Source of the DNA: Lanius collurio
Lineage: Eukaryota > Chordata > Aves > Passeriformes > Laniidae
Length of the DNA stretch: 64,000 bases
Direction: 5' to 3'
Assembly: GCA_020086605.1 (NCBI GenBank)
Contig: JACBWW010000004.1
Span: 13,262,716-13,326,715, forward strand
The position numbers and the translations under genes are program-made. The notes under the pieces are model-generated. The model had not been told where the DNA came from. It ran no database searches and worked only from the letters and a program-made list of their open reading frames with translations. How positions within the stretch are numbered: the first letter of the stretch is position 1; the number at the start of each line of letters is the position of its first letter. This document shows positions 47,110 through 60,900 of the stretch, piece after piece.

Positions 47110-49460
47110 AAAAGCTGGTACAAGGAGATTAGACTTGAGCTAAATGCCAAGACAAGACAAAGGAGAAATATACTCCAAACCCACTCTGTGATATATAAAA
47201 CACTGATCAAGAATTTAAACCTAAAAATGGTTTGGATTATTACCTCTGATAAATAAAGCTAGTTTTCATGTTTATGAGTCTCAAATTTGCACAGCTTCCA
47301 TAAAAAAATACTGAATAAACCTACAAGGGTATTAGTTTACTATTACTATTTCAATGTTTCTAAAATGCAACCTACTGTTTACTACACTTTTAGATCAGAA
47401 AAAGTGAAAAGTTTACTCTTTTTATGATTTGCAGCACCCAGCCTTGTAAGAGATAAGCTACTAAAGGATCCTGATCTTCAGATATATATTAATATTTTAC
47501 AGTTAATAACTCTACTGATAAAAATGGTGTTCATGAAGCTAAGGCATGAATATTAGCACTGTTGTGCAGAGGTCATTCAGAGTTCTCAATAGCCTCTTTC
47601 ACTGCGCCTTAATCTGTACTTAATCCCCTGGCTATTATGGGCCCACAGTTTTCACACATTGCTTTGCCAACATACATCAATCCTGGTCTGTGAAGTGTGC
47701 CCTGTTATTCCTGTTCCACACCTTCCTTTAGGAGAAAAATATATGTCATTCTTAATGGTATAGTGAAATCTGTAATGTGGATAAACTGCACCCAGGGGAT
47801 CAGATTGAAGCCATTAAAATTGTTTTCTCTGTAGGTCCTGATGCAGAATTGGAGCACTAATCTCCAGAGATAAAGGGCACTGGTTTACCACTTCAGTCCT
47901 CACTTGTAGCTTTGATTTTATTATTTGTTTGCTCTGTAACTTTCATCTATATTCTAGACCCTTGAGCATTCTGAAGATCTTGGCAACATAACTGTATCAG
48001 ACGTGCTGTGTCTGACTGATAGCTCTGAAGTGTTCAGAGAATACCTTCATTATCTGAACTGGAATTAGCCGACTCTTTGTTGCTCAGATTATATTGATAT
48101 GAAATAGGCTATTATACAGTAGGAATGCAACATTTTAAAAACCTGTGGAATGGACACAATGCTTACTAGCTTTGTATTGATTTCTCCAAGCAGGAATTAT
48201 GATCAAAAACTAATTTCAAGCTGGGTTAAGTTTCTCTAAGATTGAATAAAACTTTCTATTAGTTCAATTACTACACACCAAAGAGTGAGATAGCATTCAA
48301 AGAATAGCAGCTTTTTCAGAGTGATTTCTAAATGACTGAGATTCTCTTAAGAACAGCTTCTAGGATTTACAACATGCATTCAAAAAAACCTCAAAACCTG
48401 TTGCATCACTTTAGAATTATTCCTTTGCACAGTTTAGTTAGTAACTCTGACTTTCATTTCTTCGTGTTAGTGGAATAGATGGAAGAATACGGATATCACG
48501 AGCTTTTCTTTGCATGTCTGTATGTTTTTTTCTTCATAGGGATAAAGAGATTTTAAATATTTGGAATATCTAAATTAGAGAGGCAATTTAAAAAGTGTAA
48601 TTTTTCTTATGGTTGAAGTCTGGCAAGGAATTCAATGACTTCACTATAGCCTTAAGGGATACTGAGTGTGGAGAACAACACTTCTGGAGACAGGTTTTGA
48701 AACATTGCATAAATCATGGTCTTCTAAAACAGTGGATGTAAACTGTTTTGAAGGTTCATTGAAAAATCTTTCAGTGGCCATTTGGTATAAGAAATGATAT
48801 TTTCCTCCCTTTCTGTTTGTCTTGGATGAAACATGTAAGGACTGAGACATTGATTAGTGATTTGGGAGAACTTGCAAGAAAACAAAAAGAAGAAAAGGTA
48901 GAGCAAAGGAACTGCAGTTCTTTACAGACACCTCAAGAGACAAGCTATGATGCATGTCTGTCATTTTTCCATCATTTATTTCCATATATCTGCAACAGTA
49001 TGATCTTATTGTCAAAAAGTATCAGTACACAAAGTATTGCATGTGGTTATGGGCACAAGCCCCTGTAATGACTAGAAGAGTTGCTTTTGGTACAGAAAAG
49101 TTCAAGGTAAATTCTATAATTATGTGATTGTAATTGTATCACAAAGGATGCACTGAATATAAAATGTTTCCTCAATAAATTTCTCCTTTGGACCAAATCA
49201 ATTTATTCTTCTGAGGTATAGATATCATACCCAGAGGTTTGATTCCTACTGTAAACAAGGCTACTGCTATTTAGAACATACTAATCTTTTATCAATAGCA
49301 TTGTAATTCCACAGGCTGCAACAAGTCACAGATATTTTCCAGTCTCTGGATGAATTAGAGTTGCATTTACAGAAAGATAATTATATGCATCTAAATCCTA
49401 CATAGGAAAATGCTCATGCTCTTAACCATGCTTAAGATCTTGTTGTTCCCTACATTTTCC
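47110..49460. other. Unique AT-rich non-coding DNA
   Basis: Holds the two AATAAA motifs described with the candidate exon at 46874. No gene, RNA gene or transposon is recognised. Confidence 0.5.
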
Positions 49461-49785
49461 TGCAGAGGGGAAGTGAAGAGGGAGGACCTGATTACCTCTC
49501 TGGGATCCAGTGATGGGAATGGTTCAAAGTGTCACCAGTGGAATTCAAGCTGGACATCAGGAAGCATTCCTTTACCAAGAGGGTGGTCAAGCCCTCCAAC
49601 AGAATTCCTAGAGAGGTGTCAAGCCTGCCAGAGTTTAAGATACACTTGGAGGATGCCCTTAACAGCTCTTTTAGCTTTTGGGAAGCCCTGAATTAGTCAG
49701 GCAGTTTGACTCAGTGATGTTGACAAGTCCCTTTCAATGGAAATAGTCTAGTCTATTCTAGTCTAGTTTAGTCTTTTCTATAGAT
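49461..49785 (+). mobile_element. CR1 LINE 3' end, 5'-truncated
   Basis: Plus-strand CR1 end: 'ggggaagtgaagagggaggacctgat', 'gctggacatcaggaagcattcc', 'agagggtggtcaagcc', 'ggaggatgcccttaac', then 'gatgttgacaagtccctttcaatgg', all in CR1 order. Where the usual ATTCTRTG octamers would end the element there is a pentamer-like series (49747-49781) of TCTAG/TCTAT units. The copy is degenerate and inactive; only the 3' end of ORF2 and the 3' UTR remain. The open frame at 49410-49691 is a by-product. Confidence 0.85.
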
Positions 49786-51943
49786 CTGTTGCAAGTATTC
49801 ATAATTAATCCATATTTCTTTAAGTATTAAAAACATGTACATGTGAAAGAAATTCTTTATGTATATTATTGACTGAATCCCTCTAGTTTACTTATGTACA
49901 TAAAAGTTAAAGACTCAAGAAGAATCAAAGCAAGTTTTTTTATATTGCCTGTCAGACAACACATTCTTTCTTTCCTAGGGACATAAGATGCATCTTCAGC
50001 TGGGAAATGGCTGGTTTTTTTATTGTGTTTTTTTAATGGAAACTTAATGGATGAAAGCTGAACAAAAGAAATAAATTACTTTTAAAACCCAAGCCAAATG
50101 ACCTCCAACCATCCCCAACTAACAAAAAAACCCCCAAAACACCAAAAAAGCTCCACCCCACAACAAGGCAAGAAACCAAATGTTGGTTTAGAAAAATCAC
50201 TGTGATGGGGGACAGGTACTGAGCAAGTTAACTGTGAAATTATCACAGCTCCTTGTGTTATTGCAAACCTTCTTTCTGAACAATTGCTGCTATTGGACTG
50301 ATCCATGGGAAAAGTGAAAACAGGCCAGAAGAGACCACTGCAGAATATAACCAGATTACCTCTGCACTCAGTATGCAGTTCTACATTGATATTCCTTGAC
50401 ACACACCCTTGTGCACTGTTTACTGAACTGAGAGGAAAGTAGCATTACTCTGATGACCTGGAAATTTTAGGAGAGATTGAAATTAATATATTTAAGATAC
50501 TAGTTAGGAGTTGGTTGTAGTCACAAAGACTAGGGAAGAATAGAGAACAAACCCCTCCTCCAAGCCATCTGTAGGCAGTGCAATGTGACATTATGAATTA
50601 CATGTATAAGGCACTATGAAATAATTACCTGCTTTTATGAGAATTGAATTCGCTGACCTTGGAGGTCCTTGTGAGTCTATATTTGGTGTCTTTTTGCTTA
50701 CAACAGTGGGAAGGGTGGTCCTGCCTTTGGCCCTTAGCTGAGACTGAAACTCAATTATCTCCATTACACAATCATCTAACCCTATAATTTAATTTTTTCT
50801 TTTTTCTTTTTTCCTCTTTTTAAAAATTTGTGATTTTAAAAAGGTTAATAACACTTCCATTTTTTTCACACAAGATTTTCAGGTTTTTCACATCAAAGTA
50901 AATTTAATTTTATCTCTGCCAAGTCTAAACTCACATAGAACAAGGAGGTTCAGAATCAGACAAGATATTTCTTCATCACTGTTTTAACACAGGGTATTAT
51001 GATAATAGGTGGGCACGAGGAAAATCAGAAATTTTGTAGTACAACTGTGCATTTTAACCAAGTCTGAGACACAGAAATAATACAATATGACAGAAGGGTT
51101 TCACATAATAACTTTGCTATGTCATATTGGTAGCATGGTAGCAGCTAAGTAAATATGGATGCTTAATGGAGTATACTGCTAGAGCATTGTATATCAAATT
51201 AATGGCCCTATTTATAACTTGCATTAAATTTTCCATCATCTTGTCTTAAGACTGGAGGCTATTTTTTTAAGTTGATAAGGAGTGTTCTTTTTTCCACCTT
51301 CCTCTCTCAGTACCAAGATTAAGCACCACATTCTGAGCTGGCATAAATTGCTATCACCATTCTGAAGGCAATGAAACAATTCAAATTTACACTAACTGAA
51401 GATTTGTCCAAATAAAATGAAGACTCTAATCTCTATAGAGAAGTAGGTACACAGATTCTCTGAATACACCTATAGCTGAGAGTGTGAGAACACTTTAGGA
51501 TTTAGGAAAAGGTGGCTTATTTGTACAAGTAACTTCTGTAATTGTGACATTTTATTTCCATGCTAGGGAAATAAATTCCTGTTGGGTCATACAGAGGTTG
51601 CCAGGCTGTAAAAGAAAGGATACTAGCAATTATAAATAAGCCACTTTTGTATAATGGCAGTAAAAAAGAAAGAAAAGCAAAACCAAAAAACCCACAAAGA
51701 AACACCCACAAAAACCGAAAAGAAAATCACACAAAAATCTTGAGTTTTAAACTCAAGAAAAGTGTCTATTCATGCTCAGTACTCACAGTGTGTATCAACT
51801 TGAATAGCCATCACTCGAACAAATATAATTTAATAATTTATTATATCATACTATGAAATTACTATGCAAAGTTCTGCATAGTTCCCAACTGCAAAGTTCT
51901 GGGCATTAGCACTGGAAATAGAGAGCAATAATATTCCTTAAGT

Positions 51944-51961
51944 AAAAAAAAAAAAAAAAAA
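51944..51961. repeat. Poly(A) tract, 18 nt
   Basis: Uninterrupted A run with no recognisable retrotransposon body upstream. Confidence 0.85.
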
Positions 51962-54900
51962 CATATGAGAGCAGTTCTGGACCCTTACTTGACTTCATAT
52001 AGTTTCTCCCTTCACAGAACTGCTTTGCTAAATAATCAGAATGATTTTATAAGCCCTGAATGATGACATGAAATCCCAGAGTCATTTGTCTACAATCAAA
52101 CAATGTGACCTTTACATAAACTTGAAGTCCTCACAGTCACAATGACTGCAGATCAGTTTACGACATCACTGTGCTGTAGTAGCAAATGTTTGCAATTGTA
52201 CTTGCTCCACCACCTCTCTAATGATGTGCAATTGTCTTGAGAGAAAAATGAAAAGCCAACTTAATTTAAAGATCGAAAAAGTGTTTGTTTGAACAAATTA
52301 AAAAAGATAGACAAAGCAGACAGTATGAGATCTCTAAATAAGGCAAACCTTTAGGGATGAATTAGTTTGACTGTATCTTTCATTAAGCTTGCAGAAAAAT
52401 AGAGCTGCCAAAAGTACATAATAATATGAATGAGCATATCTCTTCATTTTTTGGCTGTTTCATCTCAATCAATATTAACTTAATATTAGTTCAACATAAA
52501 TCTAGCTATTCCTAAATGTGTTTCGGATTCACTTCCCTGCAATGAAGGATGCTTTCATTTTATGCTTCACATAGCACAAAGGGATGCATTTGCATCATAC
52601 CTTCCTCATTTCACCTCACCTTCCAACACTGCTATTATTTTGGTGAAATCTTATCAGGTTTCCAGTGATACACAGCCCATAATTGTGCTCATGGGCCAGA
52701 AGCAAAGGAAAATACATCAAGTTAACAATAATTTTGTTACTGACTTTTAAGAAATGAAAGAAACGAGGGAAAAAGTACAAAGAAAACCTTCTTAAAGTAC
52801 TTTCATTAGTATTTTTTGAATTTAATATTATTGAAAGGTTGTTCCATCAGGAAATCATTTGCTGTATCGTGTAGTAGAGTTACATTTTAAAATTATTTAA
52901 ATTTAATGCTTTTAGATTTGTATTTCATTTCTCCACCTTTCCCCCTTACCTCCCTCCACTCTCTGTTATATTAGGACTGTTTGAGAACCAGATTAACAAC
53001 TTAATGCATCCTCGTATTTTGCCATCTTGTCAAGGTGCAGCCCAGCATTTGTTAGGATCAATGTTAAAAAAAACCCCAAAATTTTTATACACATATATTT
53101 CTTATTCTGAAAGTCTTAGAACCACAGCAGAAACAAAATCAACTAACAAAAGAGAACACTGAAAACAGAAAATCTGTTTTTCCAAGCCTCACAAATCCAA
53201 GAGCCCTCTCTACCTTCACTGTAGAGCATAAACCTGCAAAGCAGCAAATGCCGTAAATTCCACACAGCAGCATTTCACCTGCTTGGGTCTCTGAGGACTG
53301 GAACTCCACATGAATCTTTCCAGTACTCAGAAATATTTCCTTCTGCAATTTCTTGGTGGGAATTCGCTGTCAACTTTTTTTTTTTTTTATCTCTTTTTTT
53401 TTTTAAATATTAAAAATTCTGACCAATGTTTGGGAAAGAACAGGAGTTGCCAAGATTTTCAAATCCAAAACGTGTTGACACACTTTCTGAGCTTGTATCT
53501 CAAATATGAAACATCCTTCTACCAAGTGGTCTACTTAACTCCTTCCCACCCCTAACTCCAAGAAAGGAATATACGTAAAAGTGTGGATGCACACACACAC
53601 TCACATACAAACCTATAATATTTCAATTGTTGTTCTTCAAGTCTCTTTTAGATGTTGTGTTCCAGGTGGAAAAAGCTGTGAAACAGAAGTCTAGCTAGGC
53701 TCCTCCAGACACTGAATTAGCACCAGTGCATCAAGCAAAAGCATTAACTCTGTTTCATCTCAACCTCTTTACAATAACTAAATCACTCCTTCAAAAGACT
53801 CTGTTACACCCAATATATTTAATACATGAGAGCAAGAAATTTGCATAACTTAATGTGCCCCAGAAAATAATGTTGCCAATGGAATAGCCTCTTGGAACTG
53901 CAGACCCTGACAGAAAATACCAGACTTATCCTAGGAAGTGGACTTCACTCTCTACCACAGAGAAAAAATCTGTGATATTATTGCCATTCTAACCAGGGAA
54001 AAGGAAAGGGGTAAGATGGGACTTTTTCTTAACTGAAAATCTGTAAATTGGTCTAAATCTGACATATTATTGGTTTAAGAAAATTAGACTTAACCATAGT
54101 ATAATATAACGAGCAAAGCACACCAATCAGTCCAGCTAAAATTTTTCATTACTAGTAGATTCACAAAAATCTCTTACCTGTGGACTGACTGGAATTCTTG
54201 AAGTACTTACAGCACAGTGTTCAGGACGCAGAGTAAACTTTTGTTCCACCTTACCTCATTCAAAAAACCAGCCTTCTCCAACAATAAGTCATCAAGGACA
54301 TCAGTTTCTTGTTTCAGTGGCAAAACAGGGTCCTTCCAGTATCACATAATTCAATACTCTGATAAAGCTGATACAATGCATTTGATTTTTTACCTGTGCC
54401 AGACTTGAACAGATAATTTATAAAGTAAGCCTATGGGTATGAGAAAGGGCACCACATTCTCATTTGTCTTTACACTGCTTGAACATTTGGATGTTTTACT
54501 GAGTTCATGAGCAGCCCAGCATTTCCTCATGATGTGTATTGTGTGTGTCAAAGTACTAAACCACTACAATGCATAAATATGACTGAACATATGAGTTGAC
54601 TTTTTGACAACATGTTAGGCAGGACTGATCAGAGAATAAAATTTTCTATGAAATTTACATTTCTAGTTACCATTGAACTACCAGACATATCAATAAGCAG
54701 AGAAGGGTGCACAGCTGCATGGAATGCTGTTGTTCTTTATGGGTATTTAACTTTCTTCAAATTTAAGGGCAACAAATTACTCAAAGTTCATATTCTCATC
54801 AGGCTGATCTAATCTCAGCAATTTAGACTTGTGGATACTGATCTGCAAAAAGAAAAAAAAACCTTCTTTTGGCTCAAGGTGCTCATCTGCCATCTGGAAC

Positions 54901-55951
54901 AGCTTCTCCAGTCTCATCCATTATGTAAATGAGATATAGTATTCGTTATGTTTCATCTACTGATACTAATACATTAATGTGGATGTTACAGCTTAAACCC
55001 TTGAGAAGGAATTGGCTTCACATCACTCACTAGCTTGAGAGCACATCCCATTACTTTTAACAGCCCTGTGGCATTTAAGGTCACTTGACTTTTAATAAAG
55101 CAGATTTCTGTGATGTCAGTAAAATGGTAGCTACCCCTCTTCATTTCCTTATCTTTCCTTTTCTCTTCCCAAGAGATTATAGTATTTCAGACTATTGCAT
55201 ATCTTATTTGTTCTATGAAACTAGTTTCTTTATTTACCTTCATGTCTTTTTACTGTTTCAGAATAAAGTAGATGAAACCTTTTTTCTCTATCCTTAGGAT
55301 AAAGAAGGGGGTGAAAGTGTCAGGGAAATTGTAACAGATTTAGTAAGGAGATACACACTGGAGCTGAAAACTAGTTCTGTTCAATGTTTCATTTATCTTT
55401 GATTTTTGATACGTTAAATGAGACAAATTCAATCTGGTACTGTGATACTTGTGTAAACAGCCCTTAGTCACTCAAGTGAGTAAGTTGAAATCAATGTGTA
55501 AATAAGCATTATGGCTATGTCCTTGAAAGAAATAGTTTGAAAGTGCTGCCAACACAGTCAGTCACATTTATAGCTATGAAATAACATCCAGGGTTGAGCC
55601 CTGATAGAATAGGACAGCACACTTTGATGGAAACAGTAAGCATATTCCATTCCAATAGTATTTACCTTTTAAATGAGTACTCACTACATGCCAGGGATTT
55701 AACATGCTTGCTCAACATTCCAAATCATCATAGTGTAAAAGAGGAAAGAAAAGTATGAAGTGCAATTAAAATCTGTCATTTAGCATGGGTAATTTAAATA
55801 TGATTCTCTGTATTAAAAAACTGCTTGCCAAAATCAGGGTGGAAATGAACTTTCAATGCTATATGAGCTTTCACTGAGCTTTATGAAGAGAACTATCTGA
55901 CTAGAAAATATAACCAAATTGGTTTTTTAAGTCATGGAAATGCATTGCAAT

Positions 55952-55995
55952 AAGTAAAAGTAAAAGTAAAAGGTAAAAGTAGTGAAAGTAAAAGA
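55952..55995. repeat. (AAAAGT)n-type microsatellite
   Basis: AAGTAAAAGTAAAAGTAAAA followed by degenerate copies: a hexamer-like purine-rich simple repeat. Confidence 0.85.
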
Positions 55996-57949
55996 TACAG
56001 TGGCATTGAATGAGCTAAACATGTATGTTAATAATAAATAATTTCAATACTTTATTTTTTTCCTATTTAACCCTTGATTACTTGAGCAAACCCAGGGTCT
56101 CCAGCAGGGCTTTTTAAATGAGAGAAGACAACCAGGTGTGATTCCAGAACCTCTTCCTCTGAAGATGATGAGTTTGATAGAACATAACAGTTCATCATTT
56201 TTAGCATTGCACAAGGATGCAGCATTACATGAATTTAATAAAAATACACAAATGGGTTTCAAAGCAAAGGAATTAGTTGGATCTCAATTTTTCCGCATTG
56301 AAGTTTGTTCATCAGATCATAAATGATAAGATGTAATTATATACATTTTGGTGTTAGGACAGATACAACGATACTATCTTCCTCTTTTGGACTATTCTTC
56401 CATTTTTTGTACTCGCCATCTTAAAACATATGATGGTGTTTTGCCTAAAAATGAAATTGTGAGAAAAATATTTTTTTGCATTTTCCATTTTATTATAAAC
56501 AATGTTAGCATACATTCATTTGCATTTTAAGTTTAAAGTCAAAATGTCAGTGATACATAGAAATTACATTTCTGAAGAAATTATCTCTTTTCACATCACT
56601 GAAGAGAACAAAGTCTCCTCACTGGTATCAGGAATGGTAAACAAACTACATTATACTATTCAATAGGACTGCCTTTCATATGCCCTACAGCTGACTTAAG
56701 GATGGTTTAATACTGGCATTTTTTGCATATTCAGCACAACCATTTTTCTTTACACCATGCTTTAGTTTAGGAGAGAGAGGAAGATGTGAGCAAATTGTAT
56801 TTTTTCTGATTTGGTAAAGACGGGGTTTCTTGAATTTTAGATCTGCTATTCTTTATCTGCTTTTCACATTTTGTTGCACTTTTTTTTTCATGCTTTCTGA
56901 ATTCAGTCACAGGGGTGGAATTTAGCTTCATGGCTAAACTATCAAATTCAGTATTGTTCTTTACTCCACATATCCTATTTGAATATTGTTTGTGTGGTAG
57001 TACATGATGTGCACTTGCTACCTTTAGCAATACCTAATTACAAACACAGTTCTCCTCCAATAGAGAGCTGGAGACTTTTGAACAAATTATGATTTAATAC
57101 TGTCATCAAATGAGCTTGCACAATTTAAAGCAGAATTGGGTTCAGAGTTTTGCAAGGGAAAAATAATGCTGTTTCTATTGTTTCAGCTTACTATGTTTTT
57201 ATTCACTGATGCTAAATGGCAGGTATGAAAAGTCACCAGTACCAATTAACAGTGTAATTAGAATTGCAAAGATATCTTATAATTATGTTCTTATTTCAAT
57301 CATCTGCAAAATTCTGCTACAGATCCAAATAAAACAAAAAATAAAGTAAAACCAAACTATTTGAAATGCATCCTTTGAAGCTGTCATGTTGAAGTATACT
57401 GATTAATTCTTGACTGGAATATTTTACAGAACAATATGAGCATAGAAACAGAAGATTACCAAACAACATGGCACAGCTGGAAAGAAGTAGGCTAGTAACA
57501 CATTGGTTTGAAAACAGGCTGATTTGATCAGAACTAAACGAATAGCTTTGAATTTCTGCAGCAAGTGCAATTCAAAAAGTCATATTAATCTCACTGAATT
57601 CAAGCTTGTATTGTACTTTTTCACAAAGAGACACATTCATTAACTCAGATTCAGCTTGTAAATTAGAAATAGAACCAAATATTTGAGACCTAGGACATTA
57701 TTTTAGTTTTGCAAAAGGAATTAGCTTTCCATTCTGCAATACACTGTAGATTGCACCCATGCCAATAAATATAGTGAACTCAGGAAATAAAGCCTTTATT
57801 TTGTATATCTCAGTTTTGTATATATCCTTGTTTTCCATCTGCTCACAGTGCAGGATGGGCTATTTTGGTCTATATTAATAGAGGATCGAGTATCAGCATC
57901 CTCCTAATCTTGAGCATTCTCCATGCCAAAATGTGTTTTTTTCTCAAAG

Positions 57950-60900
57950 CATTGTGGGAACTGGACAAGTCCAGACTTGAGAATGGGCTCAGAGTTATGC
58001 TCAGAAGCCATGTAGGCAATCAGAAGTGGGCTGCTTTGGTTCCTCAGGTAAGTGAATTAGTATTATATACTTTCTAGTGTTTATATATTTTTATTTGTTC
58101 TTTCGGGTTATAACATTATCCTGCAATGAGCCATGTGGAAGGCACTGCACTATCTGAGCTTCAAGATTGTGGTATGATTTCAATTATCAGTGTTAACAGA
58201 TTTGAATGAAGAGGGACCGTTTTTCAACTCTGGTTACAGACAAGAGTTTTTGATCTATTGAAGAAGGATTAATGAAAGCTTATTTTATAGCAGGAAGATG
58301 AAAGAGCTTTGCAATTCTAAAACAGGCTTAAAATTTTATGAAAATCCGGGTTCTGTTCCTATATGCACAATTATGGTATGATTGTTCAATTTTTTTAAAA
58401 TAAAGAAGTGCAAGCAGATTATAAAGATCTATGAATAATTGTTATGAATTGCTGGTTCTATCTAAAGAAATGGAAGACAGTGAAAATGGTTTGTGAGAGA
58501 AGCAAATCCTGAAGAATGTCTTAACCTCTGCAAGCTGAGCAGACAAGTTTTCAATAAAACAAGGCTGCCTGTCTGCAGAGCAACTTAAAGACAAATTCTG
58601 AAAAGCTCTCAGAGCACACTCCCTGAAATCATACTGAAGCCTTTCGGGATGGATGGGACAAGGCAGATTCCATGTATTCACACGTGTCACTCAGCTCAGA
58701 ATAGAGCCATACCAAAGCCCAATGTGTGATAAATGCATTGCTATTATGTGAAAAAAGGTCCCTACTCTGAGAAAATAGGTCTCTATCTTGTTTTTTGCCC
58801 TTATCCTGATTTTCTGTCTTAAGTACAGATTCTTAATGAGGTCAACATATGTTGCAGTCACTGCACTTGCTCCTTAATAACAATCTCTAAATCTTTGTGG
58901 TCTTTTTCCAACAAACGAATTAAAGAAACTGCTGGGAAACTACTAATGGCTCATGGAGCAGAACTTTTGTGTAGGGAAGTACAGGGCTGGCTTCTCTTTC
59001 CAGTGAAAACAGCCATTCAAAGTCATCTGTCCAAGAATCATCTGAGACTGGTAAGTCTCTTGTTACAAAAACACAGATGTTGGAGCTGGAAATTAATTTA
59101 CTGGCTTTGTCACCTTCTGGAATGGAATTAAACCAGTGCCCTGAAGACAGCTCTCTGTAAAGGCTAGTCTGTTTCCTATTTTGCTGGTTTATTCTTCCCT
59201 CTCAACATTCACGCTGTGTGAAAATGAAAGACATCATCCCTGCTTCTGTAATGCTGAAATCCACTGGTGCTCTTGTTTTCAGAGAGCAGGAGGAAGCGAA
59301 GATCTGGGTCTGTAAAAATCTTTGGCATACCAGTTTACTTGGTGCTACCTTTTGTTCAAACAAAGCCATGTATTGAATACAAAGGCAATTCCAAATGTCT
59401 GCAGTCTGTTAATCAGCATCACTACACATCAGAGCAGTTTCAGCAAATTGTTTATTTTGGTACATGACTCATTGCTGCAGGTGAGCAGTGCCTGAGAATG
59501 TACTGACAGAATTGCCCCTGGACAGAAAGTTGCAGAGAATGCCCCTACTTTGAAAACATTTCATTCTCATTATCTTTCTTTGAAAACGGTTCTAAATTGA
59601 AGATTATCAGCTGTGTAAGATCCAGACAGGGAATTTCAAGCTGCTGACATTGTGGCATTGAATATACAGAGCTCAGCAGCAAGACGCTAGCAGCAATCTG
59701 AAACAACCTTCACTAGACCCCCCATCTAATAGCTACAGATTCAGAACATCATTGGATGTGCAGCCTCCCAAGGTTATTGAATAACAATCCTATTTCTGCT
59801 AATAGTAGATGCTCCTAGTTCTCTTATAATTAGTCACTGTGGAGGTTTTATAAACGGTATTGAATTGAAAGTTATCACTGTGAATGAAAACACACCCATA
59901 CACAGAGCAGAGGGAATTTTTTTCTACCCCTCATTAACAATAGTCACAGTTACCTCTGGCACTTTCTGTGTACACTGCAAGCCTTTTATGCTCTGCATCC
60001 TCTGAGTGATTATTGTTCTGGGAGAGGCTGGGACCTGAACATCTGCAGCTCCCCTGCAGCCTGTTAAGTCAGTTCCCTCTGCATGATCTGCAATGGTCAC
60101 CTAACTGAAACTCAACAGATATTCCTGGATCTAGCAGGGAGAACAATAAATCTTTCCCCAGCAGACAACACGACAGTGTTTCCCACTCTGGGAGACTGAG
60201 CCTGTTCCCTCTACAGGGTAAGCTGCAAATGACTGGAGAGCATGGAAATCCTCCTCAATCAGTGGTGATCTCTGTCATTTATGCTGTTTAAAATAAAAGT
60301 TTCACCACTTTGCCTGGTGTTTCAACAATGATGTGGTCAGCAGGCTGGCGTGACATCAGATTGGTTCCATGAGCATCAGTCTGTTTCAGACTTCCCCCTA
60401 AAGGTCAAAGGAATGAGGCGTGAATAGATAAACAGGCTCATCAATAATAATATCTTTTATTTTCCAGACTGATGAGCTGTAAGTTAGATTGTTAGCACAC
60501 TGTGATGCGTGGATGCTGGCAGGTTTTAATATCCATAAAGACAGCTGCATCTGCAACATGGGAAACCTAAATTTTAGTGTAAATATTTGAAGGATGAATA
60601 CTGAAATGACAGATTCCATAGTGCTTTCACCATAATAAGCACTGTATGACTGAACCAAACTGGCACAAACTAGGTTTCGGTCCCAACTCTTTTTTCACTG
60701 CTGAAGAAAAGTAGAACCCAGTTCTGGTACTCTGCAGAAATCTGACAAAAAAGGTGTTGCCTGAGGGGAGTACATGTGCATGTGCAGGGCTGCAATAATG
60801 AGTGGTCAATCTTGGGGATGTGCGATTGCTTTGAATGTTCAGATCTGTGCAAACACATCAGCATCTGTCTGCCACTGCCCTTGACTTCATCAGTGACTGC

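Larger units (their letters stand above)
49786..57949. other. Unique AT-rich non-coding DNA
   Basis: No gene or transposon is recognised. Simple repeats: A18 at 51944-51961, T-rich at 53378-53405, and AAAAGT units at 55952-55995. Confidence 0.5.
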
